Origin: an uncultured Clostridia bacterium
Lineage (GTDB): Bacteria > Bacillota > Clostridia > Christensenellales > Borkfalkiaceae
Direction: 5' to 3'
DNA length: 8,097 bases
Assembly: GCA_934249215.1 (NCBI GenBank)
Contig: CAKQKN010000130.1
Coordinates: 1 to 8,097, forward strand
The stretch's first letter is position 1; each line of letters begins with the position of its first letter. Positions 1-6,578 of this stretch are shown piece by piece. A program made the translations under genes and the position numbers. Below the pieces are notes generated by a model. That model made no database searches. It worked only from the letters and a program-made list of their open reading frames with translations, and was not told the DNA's origin.

Positions 1-74
1 CATTTTTTGCGACGACGATTTCTCGAAAGAAAAAGCGCATAATTCGTAATTTAAAGTTACGAAGAAGGAGTTTT

Positions 75-1457
75 ATGGAAGAAAAAAGAGCCGTTACGAT
101 GGAAAAACTCGTCAACTTGTGCAAAGCGCGCGGGATCATTTTCCCGGGAAGCGACATATACGGCGGAATGGGCAACACGTGGGACTACGGTCCCGTGGGC
201 GTCGAACTTAAGAACAACGTCAAACGCTGCTGGTGGAAAAGATTCGTTCAGGAGAGCGAAAACACCTACGGACTCGACGCCGCGATCCTTATGAATTCGC
301 GCGTGTGGGAAGCCAGCGGACACACCGCTTCGTTTTCCGATCCGAAAATGGACTGCAAGGAGTGCAAAAGCCGCCATCGCGCAGATCAGCTCATCGAAGC
401 GCATTCCCACGGCACGGTCAACCCCGACGTTATGACGAACGAGGAAATGGAACAATATATCGAAGAGCACCACGTGAACTGCCCGATCTGCGGCAAGCAC
501 AACTGGACGCCCATTCGTCAGTTCAACATGATGTTCGAAACCTCGCGCGGGGTCGTCGAGGACGCAAAAGATAAAATTTATCTCCGTCCGGAAACCGCAC
601 AGGGCGAATACGTAAACTTCCTTAACGTTCAGCGCACCACCCGCGCAAAGATTCCTTTCGGAATCGGTCAGATCGGAAAGGCGTTCAGAAACGAAATCAC
701 GCCCGGCAACTTCATTTTCAGAACTATCGAATTCGAACAGATGGAACATCAGTGGTTCTGCAAGGAAGGCACCGACCACGAATATTACGAGAAATATAAG
801 GCGAAAGCCGAAAAATTCCTGCTCGACCTCGGGATAAAAGAAGATCATCTGCGCTTTAAGGATCACGATAAACTCGCGCACTATGCGAAAGCCGCTTGCG
901 ACATTCAGTATTATTTTCCAATCGGCTGGTCGGAACTCAACGGTATCCACAACCGCACCGACTTCGATCTTTCGCGTCATCAGGAATATTCGGGAAAGAG
1001 TATGCTCTATGTCGATCCATACACGAACGAAAAATATATTCCGTTCGTCATCGAATATTCGATCGGCGCCGACCGTCTTATGCTCGCGCTCTTATCCGAA
1101 GCGTATGACGAAGAAACGCTCGACGGCGGCGACACGAGAGTTGTAATGCACTTCCACCCGTCGATCGCGGCGTATAAAGTCGCGGTTCTTCCGCTCCAGA
1201 AAAATCTTTCCGAAAAGGCGCGCGGCATCTACGACAGACTCGCGAAAGAATTTATGTGCACCTATGACGAAGCGGGTTCGATCGGAAAACGCTATCGCCG
1301 TCAGGACGAAATCGGAACGCCGTTCTGCCTTACCGTGGACTTCGATACGCTCGAGGACGACACCGTCACCCTGCGAGACAGAGATACCATGTCGCAGGTT
1401 CGTATGTCCGTCGACGAAGTGATCGCTTTCGTCGAAAAACAAATCAAGTTCAACTGA
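75..1457 (+). CDS. glyQS: Glycyl-tRNA synthetase, single-chain alpha2 type (EC 6.1.1.14)
   Basis: This cytoplasmic class II aminoacyl-tRNA synthetase charges tRNA-Gly with glycine using ATP. The 460-residue length is typical of the homodimeric GlyRS of Bacillota, as opposed to the two-subunit E. coli type. Visible signatures in order are: the N-terminal IYGGMGNTWDYGPVGVELKNN block (residues 28-48); a zinc-ribbon insertion with cysteine pairs C94/C97 and C136/C139; motif 2 with F204-R205-N206-E207; the substrate loop GWSELNGIHNRTDFDL (284-299); motif 3 E327-Y-S-I-G-A-D-R334; and a C-terminal anticodon-binding domain from about 367 to 458 containing TLRDRDTMSQVR. The start at 75 has GAAGGAG 4 nt upstream; an in-frame ATG at residue 9 lacks a Shine-Dalgarno. 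Only 74 bases precede the gene. A -10-like CATAAT at 38-43 has no good -35, and no T-box leader is visible in that stretch. One oddity is I218, where most homologues have Arg (FRTREFEQME). Confidence 0.97.
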   Translation: MEEKRAVTMEKLVNLCKARGIIFPGSDIYGGMGNTWDYGPVGVELKNNVKRCWWKRFVQESENTYGLDAAILMNSRVWEASGHTASFSDPKMDCKECKSRHRADQLIEAHSHGTVNPDVMTNEEMEQYIEEHHVNCPICGKHNWTPIRQFNMMFETSRGVVEDAKDKIYLRPETAQGEYVNFLNVQRTTRAKIPFGIGQIGKAFRNEITPGNFIFRTIEFEQMEHQWFCKEGTDHEYYEKYKAKAEKFLLDLGIKEDHLRFKDHDKLAHYAKAACDIQYYFPIGWSELNGIHNRTDFDLSRHQEYSGKSMLYVDPYTNEKYIPFVIEYSIGADRLMLALLSEAYDEETLDGGDTRVVMHFHPSIAAYKVAVLPLQKNLSEKARGIYDRLAKEFMCTYDEAGSIGKRYRRQDEIGTPFCLTVDFDTLEDDTVTLRDRDTMSQVRMSVDEVIAFVEKQIKFN

Positions 1458-1480
1458 TTATACGATAAAACTTGACTCAA

Positions 1481-1521
1481 AAACGGGGATTCGCCTTAAT
1501 AGCAAATCCCCGTTTGTTTTT
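1481..1521 (+). terminator. Rho-independent terminator of glyQS, probably bidirectional
   Basis: A perfect 11-bp stem pairs AAACGGGGATT (1481-1491) with AATCCCCGTTT (1505-1515), leaving a 13-nt loop. On the + strand it is followed by G and TTTTT (1517-1521), 23 nt after the glyQS stop. On the - strand the same stem reads out into CGTTTTTGAG, so it could also stop transcripts reading through from the convergent beta-galactosidase gene, whose stop codon lies about 270 bases away. Confidence 0.9.
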
Positions 1522-1540
1522 GTGTTATTTCGTCAAATCC

Positions 1541-1561
1541 CCGCCTATAAGTCGATTATCG
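1541..1561 (+). repeat. Dispersed 21-bp intergenic repeat, copy 1
   Basis: This copy shares the core CTATAAGTCGATTATCG (1545-1561) with copies at 1755-1775 and 6584-6604. It is identical over 21 bp to copy 2 and differs at one base from copy 3. Its centre can fold as ATAA (1547-1550), loop GTCGA, TTAT (1556-1559). Flanking CCCG (1540-1543) and CGGG (1560-1563) extend the hairpin across a CCT bulge, followed by TATTTT. Similarity to copy 2 extends leftwards through AAATCCCC, allowing a one-base indel. The function is unknown; the fold resembles a weak second terminator behind glyQS. Confidence 0.8.
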
Positions 1562-1754
1562 GGTATTTTAAACTCTCTCGTCATCCCGAGCCGACCTGCT
1601 TGACCAACCTACGAGGGATCCAGGGGCGTCAGCCCCGCACTTCAAGAAATATCCGACGTCAACAGTGCGGCACAAAATTGCCCGGATCCTTCAAAACTCG
1701 AACAAAACGGGCAAAGTTCAAGAACGGATGAGAAAAACAAATAATATAAATCCC
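1562..1754. repeat. Non-coding segment bracketed by direct repeats; dispersed-repeat remnant
   Basis: This segment of about 193 bases lies between repeat copies 1 and 2 and has no convincing gene. It contains GTCATCCCGAG (1580-1590) and GAGGGATCC (1613-1621). That arrangement recalls the abundant 'GTCATCCTGAGC...GAAGGATCC' intergenic repeats of gut Clostridia and Bacteroidetes (family resemblance from memory). Small hairpins are present: GGGGC/GCCCC (1623-1627 with 1632-1636, loop GTCA), and CCGCACT/AGTGCGG (1635-1641 with 1664-1670), which compete for the same bases. A second GGATCCTTC lies at 1684-1692. No transposase or clear terminal inverted repeat is visible. Together with its flanks this accounts for the 324-base gene-free stretch from 1458 to 1781. 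Confidence 0.5.
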
Positions 1755-1775
1755 CCGCCTATAAGTCGATTATCG
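1755..1775 (+). repeat. Dispersed 21-bp intergenic repeat, copy 2
   Basis: This copy is identical to copy 1 over all 21 bases and lies 6 bases beyond the beta-galactosidase stop codon. On the - strand (the beta-galactosidase transcript) it can fold as CCGUC / GGCGG, with one G-U pair, closing an inner AUAA-UCGAC-UUAU hairpin. On the + strand CCG...CGG closes the same core and is followed by TTTTA. It may therefore act as a 3'-end structure for the GH2 mRNA, but no clean T-tract follows on that strand. Confidence 0.8.
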
Positions 1776-1781
1776 ACGGTT

Positions 1782-4682
1782 TTACTTACCTTTCTTACCG
1801 AAAAGAACAAGCACTTTTCCGTCCCCCTTTTCGGGAACGCGGAAGCGCGGATTGAGCGCGGGACCGCACGACGCGGAGCCTATGCCGCTCATATAAAAGT
1901 CTGCGTAAAGATAATTCCTTTCGCTTTTCGGAAGTTCGTCGTCGTGCGCGCACTTTTCGAGCGCTTTAACGTCGTAAGGCGAGAGATTGAACGATATACC
2001 GCTCTCGCTCGCAAGTTCCACGGTCATCTTGCCGTTATCGATTTTCGCGTATGTCGTGCCGAAGTGACTGCCGTTTTCCTGCGGTTTGACGTAATGCTCG
2101 AAGTTTTCGGAAACGGTCGTTTCGTAATAATCGCGACTGCACGCGAACCGCTTGTCGATATAACTCTCGCGCGGACCGAACCCGTAAAACTCCACGTTTT
2201 CATACGACTTATCGAGCGGAGCGACAAGCCCGATTCTCGGAAGAAAATCGCCCTCTTTCCGCTTTTTATATTCATAATCGAGCGACACTTCAACTCCGCC
2301 GTCAAAAAATTCATATCTCAACTTAAACTTTACGATAGGGCAGACGCGTTCGGAAACTATTTTTCCGTTTACGACGATCGCCGACTCTCCGTCCTTTTCC
2401 ACGGAATAAGCGTCCTGATAAGCGTAATTCAACCGTTGGTTGTACCAACGCCAGGAAACGTTGCGGTCGTTGTCCGTGGGTGTGCGGAAAACGTTCAGCG
2501 AAAGCGCGCCGTCAAATATTTTTTCCTTTCCGCACGTAACGCTTTCGATCACGCCCGTCGCGCGGTCGATTTCATAAACGATTGAGCCGCACGTTGCGAC
2601 GAAGCGATTGTCCCGCTCTTCGATCTTGCACGAAGCAGGTTTCGCCGAAGGCAACTCGAATTTTTTGAGTTCGAAACTTTCGGAAGCGAACAAATGTCCC
2701 GCGGCGACCAAGCCCTCGTCATTCGCAGTGTAAAGATTGACTTTCAAAACGGACGCGTTTTCCGCCGCGATTTCGATGGATACGCTTTCGCCGGGCGCGA
2801 GCGCGACGTCGGTTTTTTGCGCATTCAAAACTTTTTTCCCGTCTTTTGCGATTATCTCCGCGGTGAACACGAGCGCGGAAAAATAGTTGCGGGAAGTTAT
2901 TACGACGAGATCCCCCTCTTTTTCGATCTTCACCGGTTCATACGCTTTTTTCATTTCGAGCGTTCCGGTCTTAACCTTGCGGTCGGCGGTGACTATTCCG
3001 TCGATGCAGAAATTGCCGTCGTGCAGAGTTTCGCCGAAATCCCCGCCGTATCTGAACCCCTTGCTGTCGTACTTCACGCCGTGATCCGCCCATTCCCAGA
3101 CGAATCCGCCCATAAATCTGTCGGAGGAATAGATGACGTCCCAATATTCCTTAAGATCGCCGGGGCCGTTGCCCATCGCGTGGCTGTATTCGCACTGCAC
3201 GAAAGGTCTTTTTTCATCCTTGTCGTTAAGGAACCCGTCGCGCATAAACTCGGGCGAAGCGTACATGCGGCTTACCATATCGACGGGCGCGGTCGCATAA
3301 TCCTCAAACGCGGACTTGCGCTCGCCCGTTTTTTGATCGTAATCGACGACGCAGACGCGCTCGTAATGCACGGGACGCGTGGAATCGGTTTTCTTTATAT
3401 ATTCCGAACAAGCGTAAAAGTTTCTGCCCCAGCCGCACTCGTTGCCCATCGACCAGATGATGACGCACGGTCTGTTCTTATCGCGCGTGACGAGCATTTT
3501 CTGCCGCTCGGTCATCGCGAATTGAAATTCGGGAAGATCGGAAAGATACCCTTCTGCCCTCCCGGCGAGCGTTTCGGACGCCCCGTGCGATTCGAGATCT
3601 GCTTCGTCTATAACGTAAAAACCGTATTCGTCGCACAGCGCGTAAAATTCGGGACAAGACGGATAGTGGCTCGTGCGGATGGCGTTTACGTTCAACTCTT
3701 TCATCAGCTTAAGGTCGGTCAAAATATCGCCGAGCGACACGGCGGCGCCTTTAGTCGGGTGGAAATCGTGGCGGTTCACGCCGCGAAGCTTGATCGCCTT
3801 GCCGTTCAGCAAAAATACGCCGTTTTCGATTGAAACTTCCCTTATTCCGATTCGTTCGCGGATAAACTCGCCCTCGGACTCTATGTCGAGATCGTAAAGA
3901 CAGGGCGTTTCCGCGCTCCACAAAACGGGATTGTCGATCTTGAAAACGACTTTTTCGCCCTCTTTGACATTTTTCGTTTCGCCGCACAAAGTCACGTTCG
4001 CAGCCGCGCCCTCAATGAGCAAAAACGACACCTCGCCGCTCGTTTTCGTTTCGATTTTATAATCGACGACGTGCTTTTCAGGTCGAGAAAGAAGATAAAC
4101 TTCGCGGAAAATCCCCGTAAAACGCCATTTATCCTGATCTTCGAAATACGTTCCCGCGCACCATTTAAGAACGAGAACGTCGATCTTGTTTTCGCCGTCC
4201 TTGACGAAATCGGTAACGTCGAATTCGCTGACGCGGTGACTGATCTGACTGAACCCGACGAACTTGTCGTTCACGTAAAGATAGAAGCAACTGTCGACGC
4301 CCTCGAAAACGAGATATTGTCTGCCCGACTTTTTAAGCGAAAATCTGCGGCTGTAATGAAAAGCGGGCGTGCTTGTCGGAACGTAAGGCGGATCGAACGG
4401 AATCGGATAGTTACAATTCGTATATTGAAAATAGTCCAGCCCGTAATATTGCACGCAAGACGGAACGTCGATCTCTTTTTCGGGCGACTTCTTATAAAAA
4501 TCGTCCGGAACGTCGAAAATTCTTTCATACCGCGTGATATTCCATTTTCCGCATAGCGACGCGAAGCGCGAACTTTCGCTTCTGTCTTTGTTCCACTCGG
4601 CTTTTCCGCCGAAAGGAATATAGTAACATCTCGGCGGCATCACGCCGACGCACTCATAACTTTCATAATATTTTTCGAGCAT
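1782..4682 (-). CDS. lacZ: LacZ-type beta-galactosidase, glycoside hydrolase family 2 (EC 3.2.1.23)
   Basis: This enzyme hydrolyses terminal beta-D-galactosides such as lactose by a retaining mechanism. It has no signal peptide, so it is expected in the cytoplasm. At 966 residues it is slightly shorter than E. coli LacZ (1023) but has the full five-domain layout: a sugar-binding jelly roll (about 40-205) with EDQDKW (181-186), an Ig-like domain (about 206-283), a TIM barrel (about 285-565), a second Ig-like domain (about 575-665) and the C-terminal beta-sandwich 'small chain' domain (about 690-960) with RTPTDND and YGFGPRES. Key residues by alignment with E. coli are acid/base E415 (GNEC), nucleophile E498 (CEYSHAMGN), metal ligands E364 and H366 (DLESHG), transition-state H339 (TSHYP) and substrate-stacking W529 (GGFVWEW). 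The start has AGGAG 6 nt upstream. It is transcribed alone from the promoter at 4810-4838. No permease or sugar regulator is adjacent, so the physiological substrate (milk, plant or host galactosides) is open. Confidence 0.96.
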   Translation of the reverse strand: MLEKYYESYECVGVMPPRCYYIPFGGKAEWNKDRSESSRFASLCGKWNITRYERIFDVPDDFYKKSPEKEIDVPSCVQYYGLDYFQYTNCNYPIPFDPPYVPTSTPAFHYSRRFSLKKSGRQYLVFEGVDSCFYLYVNDKFVGFSQISHRVSEFDVTDFVKDGENKIDVLVLKWCAGTYFEDQDKWRFTGIFREVYLLSRPEKHVVDYKIETKTSGEVSFLLIEGAAANVTLCGETKNVKEGEKVVFKIDNPVLWSAETPCLYDLDIESEGEFIRERIGIREVSIENGVFLLNGKAIKLRGVNRHDFHPTKGAAVSLGDILTDLKLMKELNVNAIRTSHYPSCPEFYALCDEYGFYVIDEADLESHGASETLAGRAEGYLSDLPEFQFAMTERQKMLVTRDKNRPCVIIWSMGNECGWGRNFYACSEYIKKTDSTRPVHYERVCVVDYDQKTGERKSAFEDYATAPVDMVSRMYASPEFMRDGFLNDKDEKRPFVQCEYSHAMGNGPGDLKEYWDVIYSSDRFMGGFVWEWADHGVKYDSKGFRYGGDFGETLHDGNFCIDGIVTADRKVKTGTLEMKKAYEPVKIEKEGDLVVITSRNYFSALVFTAEIIAKDGKKVLNAQKTDVALAPGESVSIEIAAENASVLKVNLYTANDEGLVAAGHLFASESFELKKFELPSAKPASCKIEERDNRFVATCGSIVYEIDRATGVIESVTCGKEKIFDGALSLNVFRTPTDNDRNVSWRWYNQRLNYAYQDAYSVEKDGESAIVVNGKIVSERVCPIVKFKLRYEFFDGGVEVSLDYEYKKRKEGDFLPRIGLVAPLDKSYENVEFYGFGPRESYIDKRFACSRDYYETTVSENFEHYVKPQENGSHFGTTYAKIDNGKMTVELASESGISFNLSPYDVKALEKCAHDDELPKSERNYLYADFYMSGIGSASCGPALNPRFRVPEKGDGKVLVLFGKKGK

Positions 4683-4809
4683 AAGTTTCTCCTATTTTCC
4701 CGCGATCTTTCCGCGCGGACGGTTTATAGTATTTTTACTTGGTTTGTCGGTTCATTAGTTTTTTTTGTATATGGCCGACTCTCGTTTTTTGACTTTTTCG
4801 AGCGAATTT

Positions 4810-4838
4810 ATCATACAATAAAAACAATTTTCAGTCAA
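4810..4838 (-). promoter_or_regulatory. Sigma-A-type promoter of the beta-galactosidase gene
   Basis: Reading the - strand, TTGACT (4838-4833) and TATGAT (4815-4810) are separated by exactly 17 bases, one mismatch each from consensus. Transcription should begin near 4803, giving a leader of about 120 nt before the ATG at 4682. The leader contains a perfect palindrome TCCGCGCGGA (4710-4719) and a possible 5-bp hairpin (4714-4718 with 4700-4704) just upstream of the Shine-Dalgarno. I see no good LacI-type or catabolite-repression (cre) operator. Confidence 0.8.
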
Positions 4839-4840
4839 TC

Positions 4841-4870
4841 AAAAAAGCGAACGGAAAAAATTCCGTTCGC
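4841..4870 (-). terminator. Rho-independent terminator of degV
   Basis: On the - strand GCGAACGGAA (4870-4861) pairs perfectly with TTCCGTTCGC (4856-4847) across a 4-base TTTT loop and is followed by six T (4846-4841). It begins about 35 bases after the degV stop and immediately precedes the beta-galactosidase -35 element, which insulates the two same-strand genes from each other. Confidence 0.93.
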
Positions 4871-4904
4871 CTGAAATTATTCAATCGGCAAAGCCGTCGA
4901 TTTA

Positions 4905-5756
4905 TCAGACCTCGTGCTCGCCGTCGTTGATAAACAGAATTCCGAGCGTGTTTTCGCCGCAGTGGCTGGTTATCGTTCCGCCCGCGTTCGTGATCATAAC
5001 GTGCTTGAAGCCATGGTCGAGAAGAATCTGTTTTACCATTTCGTTCTGTGCGTCGGTCGCGGTCGTCGACGTGATGAAAACCTCGGAAAGATCGGGGTTG
5101 TCGTACTCGTTGAGCGTGTCGTTGACGTAGTTTCTGATGCAGTTATCCATGTTTCCGCGATATTTGCCCGCAGGTTTCATCTGTCCGTCTTTAACGAGAA
5201 TCTGAATGCGCAGTTTCAAAATGTTGGAGCCGAAAAGCTGAAGCGCCGTGCATCTTCCGCCCTTATAAAGATAGTCGAGACGGGCGAGAACGAAACTCGC
5301 CTGAACGTACGGAACTCTCTCCTCGCACTTTTTGACGATTTCTTCGGCGTCAAGTCCTTTTTTAATAAGTTTGGACGCATAGATCGCGATGAGCGCGATA
5401 CCGGTGGACAGCGACTGCGAATCGATGACGTAAACGTTTTTCATCTTTGCGGCGACCGCTTTCGCGTTTTCGCAAGCCGACGAAATCTTCGACGACAACG
5501 AAACGTGAATTATCGCATCGTAGTCTTTTAAGAGATTGTTGAAATGTTCCTCGAACTGCGCCTGATTCACCGCGCTCGTTTTCGGCAACACCTTATGTTG
5601 ATTTACGTATTCGATAATGTGCGAAACGGGGAACTCGCCGTCGAGTTTCACTTCGTCGCCGAGTATAACGGTGAACGGAAGCGTGTGTATATCGTACTCT
5701 GCCAGCAACTCTTTCGGCATGTCGATCGTGCTTTCTGCGGATAATGCAATTTTCAT
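4905..5756 (-). CDS. degV: DegV/FakB-family fatty-acid-binding protein
   Basis: Members of this family bind a single long-chain fatty acid. In the characterised FakAB systems they present it to the kinase FakA for acyl-phosphate formation and entry into phospholipid synthesis. The 283-residue length is typical. Visible family marks are the N-terminal AEST (7-10, usually DST), PKTS (58-61) with the carboxylate-contacting Thr/Ser, the loop SLSSKISSACENA (86-98), IDSQSLSTG (111-119), a basic GKYRGN (197-202), and the C-terminal S264-H265-C-G...TLGILF, whose His normally contacts the fatty-acid carboxylate. It is cytoplasmic, with no signal peptide or membrane segment. The start has a full AGGAGG 7 nt upstream (5764-5769). 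No FakA homologue lies in this window, so the partner kinase would be elsewhere; binding specificity cannot be read from sequence. Confidence 0.93.
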   Translation of the reverse strand: MKIALSAESTIDMPKELLAEYDIHTLPFTVILGDEVKLDGEFPVSHIIEYVNQHKVLPKTSAVNQAQFEEHFNNLLKDYDAIIHVSLSSKISSACENAKAVAAKMKNVYVIDSQSLSTGIALIAIYASKLIKKGLDAEEIVKKCEERVPYVQASFVLARLDYLYKGGRCTALQLFGSNILKLRIQILVKDGQMKPAGKYRGNMDNCIRNYVNDTLNEYDNPDLSEVFITSTTATDAQNEMVKQILLDHGFKHVMITNAGGTITSHCGENTLGILFINDGEHEV

Positions 5757-5796
5757 CAGAAAACCTCCTGTGTTTTTTCGGTTGTTTTACGCGGTT

Positions 5797-5825
5797 ATTA
5801 TATGCCCGAAACTTGAAAAAATCAA
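5797..5825 (-). promoter_or_regulatory. Promoter of degV
   Basis: On the - strand TTGATT (5825-5820) is followed after 17 bases by a consensus TATAAT (5802-5797). The expected start near 5790 gives a short leader of about 34 nt ending in AGGAGG. Its -35 lies back to back with the -35 of a second, rightward promoter (5813-5841), so binding at one probably affects the other. Confidence 0.8.
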
Positions 5826-5841
5826 TTTCTGTGACTATACT
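5813..5841 (+). promoter_or_regulatory. Candidate upstream rightward promoter in the degV/xre gap
   Basis: TTGAAA (5813-5818) and TATACT (5836-5841) are separated by exactly 17 bases. Transcription would begin near 5848 and run through the four CTCTAC/GTAGAG segments towards the xre-type gene at 5965. It lies about 117 bases upstream of the second rightward promoter and overlaps the degV promoter region. The match is to consensus only; activity is not shown. Confidence 0.5.
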
Positions 5842-5855
5842 ATAATTTTCGCCAT

Positions 5856-5914
5856 CTCTACGCCTTAAAATCGGCCGGGTAGAGCGTTAATTTTTTTCTC
5901 TACCGAGAGTAGAA
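5856..5914 (+). promoter_or_regulatory. Four alternating CTCTAC/GTAGAG segments: operator cluster or attenuator-like hairpins
   Basis: The segments are 1 = CTCTAC (5856-5861), 2 = GTAGAG (5879-5884), 3 = CTCTAC (5898-5903) and 4 = GTAGAA (5909-5914). Pairing 1:2 is strengthened by GCC/GGC (5862-5864 with 5873-5875, 3-nt bulge) and is followed by CGTTAA and seven T (5891-5897), a terminator-like arrangement. Pairing 2:3 is a 7-bp GGTAGAG/CTCTACC stem (5878-5884 with 5898-5904) that would sequester the T-run. Pairing 3:4 is TCTAC-CGAGA-GTAGA. Alternatively the elements are DNA half-sites for the adjacent regulator. Confidence 0.5.
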
Positions 5915-5929
5915 TTACCCGTTTTACGC

Positions 5930-5958
5930 TTGCTTTTCCACAGTAATTGTGATAATAT
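5930..5958 (+). promoter_or_regulatory. Promoter of the xre-type regulator, extended -10, predicted leaderless
   Basis: TTGCTT (5930-5935) and TAATAT (5953-5958) are 17 bases apart, and TG at 5950-5951 makes an extended -10. The start would fall about 7 bases on, at or next to the ATG at 5965. A small CACA-GTAAT-TGTG dyad (5939-5951) sits in the spacer and could be an operator, but its arms are only 4 bp. Confidence 0.7.
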
Positions 5959-5964
5959 AGGCTT

Positions 5965-6570
5965 ATGGAACTAAAAGACGTAGTCGCAAAAAACCTTGTC
6001 GAGTTGCGAAAACTTTATTCGTACACACAAGCGGAACTTGCGGAAAAACTCAATTATTCCGATAAAGCCGTGAGCAAATGGGAGCGCGGGGAATCTCTGC
6101 CCGACGTGGAAACACTTAAGAAAATCGCCGATATTTACAACGTTTCCGTTGACTATATCCTTTCGGAAAACGTCGAAGTCAAGCCGAAACAGGCGCGCAA
6201 GGCGCTCGTCGCGGGGCAGAAAATCATCATAACCCTTCTTTCCACCCTTCTCGTATGGATCGTCGCGACGGCGGTATTCGTGCTTCTGTGCGGGCTCGGC
6301 CTTTCCACTCACGACGCGGCGTTCAGCTTCATCGCGGCACTTCCCGCAAGTTTTATCGTTCTCATCGTGTTCGATTCCATCTGGGGAAAATCGTGGCTCA
6401 ACATGATTTTCGTTTCCGGACTTTTGTGGACGCTTGCCCTCACCGTTTACCTTGCAATCGGCTCGGCACAAGCCTGGCTTTGCTTCATCATTCCGATACC
6501 GCTTCAGATCGGCGTTCTTTTGTGGTTCGGGCTGCACGTTTTTAACCAGCGTTTGAAAAAGAAAGATTGA
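5965..6570 (+). CDS. Xre-family HTH regulator with C-terminal four-helix membrane domain
   Basis: Residues about 8-66 form a Cro/CI-type helix-turn-helix: TQAELAEKLNYSDKAVSKWERG (21-42) holds the two recognition helices, and PDVETLKKIADIYNVSVDYIL follows. A short basic linker (72-86) leads into four hydrophobic segments at about 87-113, 118-140, 144-166 and 170-193, ending in a basic RLKKKD tail. The protein should therefore sit in the cytoplasmic membrane with its DNA-binding domain inside. Such fusions are common in Bacillota and their ligands are mostly unknown. The start is set by the ATG at 5965; no Shine-Dalgarno precedes it, consistent with a leaderless mRNA. It is divergent from degV, whose promoter region it may control, and probably autoregulates through the CTCTAC elements (inference). 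No partner transporter is adjacent. Confidence 0.9.
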   Translation: MELKDVVAKNLVELRKLYSYTQAELAEKLNYSDKAVSKWERGESLPDVETLKKIADIYNVSVDYILSENVEVKPKQARKALVAGQKIIITLLSTLLVWIVATAVFVLLCGLGLSTHDAAFSFIAALPASFIVLIVFDSIWGKSWLNMIFVSGLLWTLALTVYLAIGSAQAWLCFIIPIPLQIGVLLWFGLHVFNQRLKKKD

Positions 6571-6578
6571 TTTACCGA

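Noticed and set aside
1..74. Possible T-box riboswitch upstream of glyQS (and likewise of argS).
   Set aside because: No T-box sequence or terminator/antiterminator pair is visible. Only 74 bases are available before glyQS and the argS leader is about 76 nt, too short.
1522..1731. A 69-codon + strand frame between glyQS and the beta-galactosidase gene.
   Set aside because: Its RHPEPTCLTNLRGIQGR stretch is the typical false translation of GTCATCCCGAG-type intergenic repeats; there is no ribosome site and it starts inside the glyQS terminator tail.
2694..3833. Long stop-free frame (379 codons) on the + strand inside the beta-galactosidase gene, and similar ones at 1665-2585 (+) and 57-980 (-, antisense to glyQS).
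   Set aside because: They are exactly antisense to genes with complete catalytic motifs, lack ribosome sites and recognisable domains, and are explained by codon bias that avoids stops on the opposite strand.
4741..4800. Possible LacI-type or cre operator in the beta-galactosidase leader.
   Set aside because: Candidate strings such as the one around GGTTTGTCGGTTCA are not palindromic about the central CG and fit the cre consensus poorly.
4896..4906. GTCGATTTATC near the degV stop, resembling the dispersed repeat core.
   Set aside because: It needs an inserted base and matches only about ten positions; GTCGATTAT-like strings also arise in coding DNA as Val-Asp-Tyr codons.
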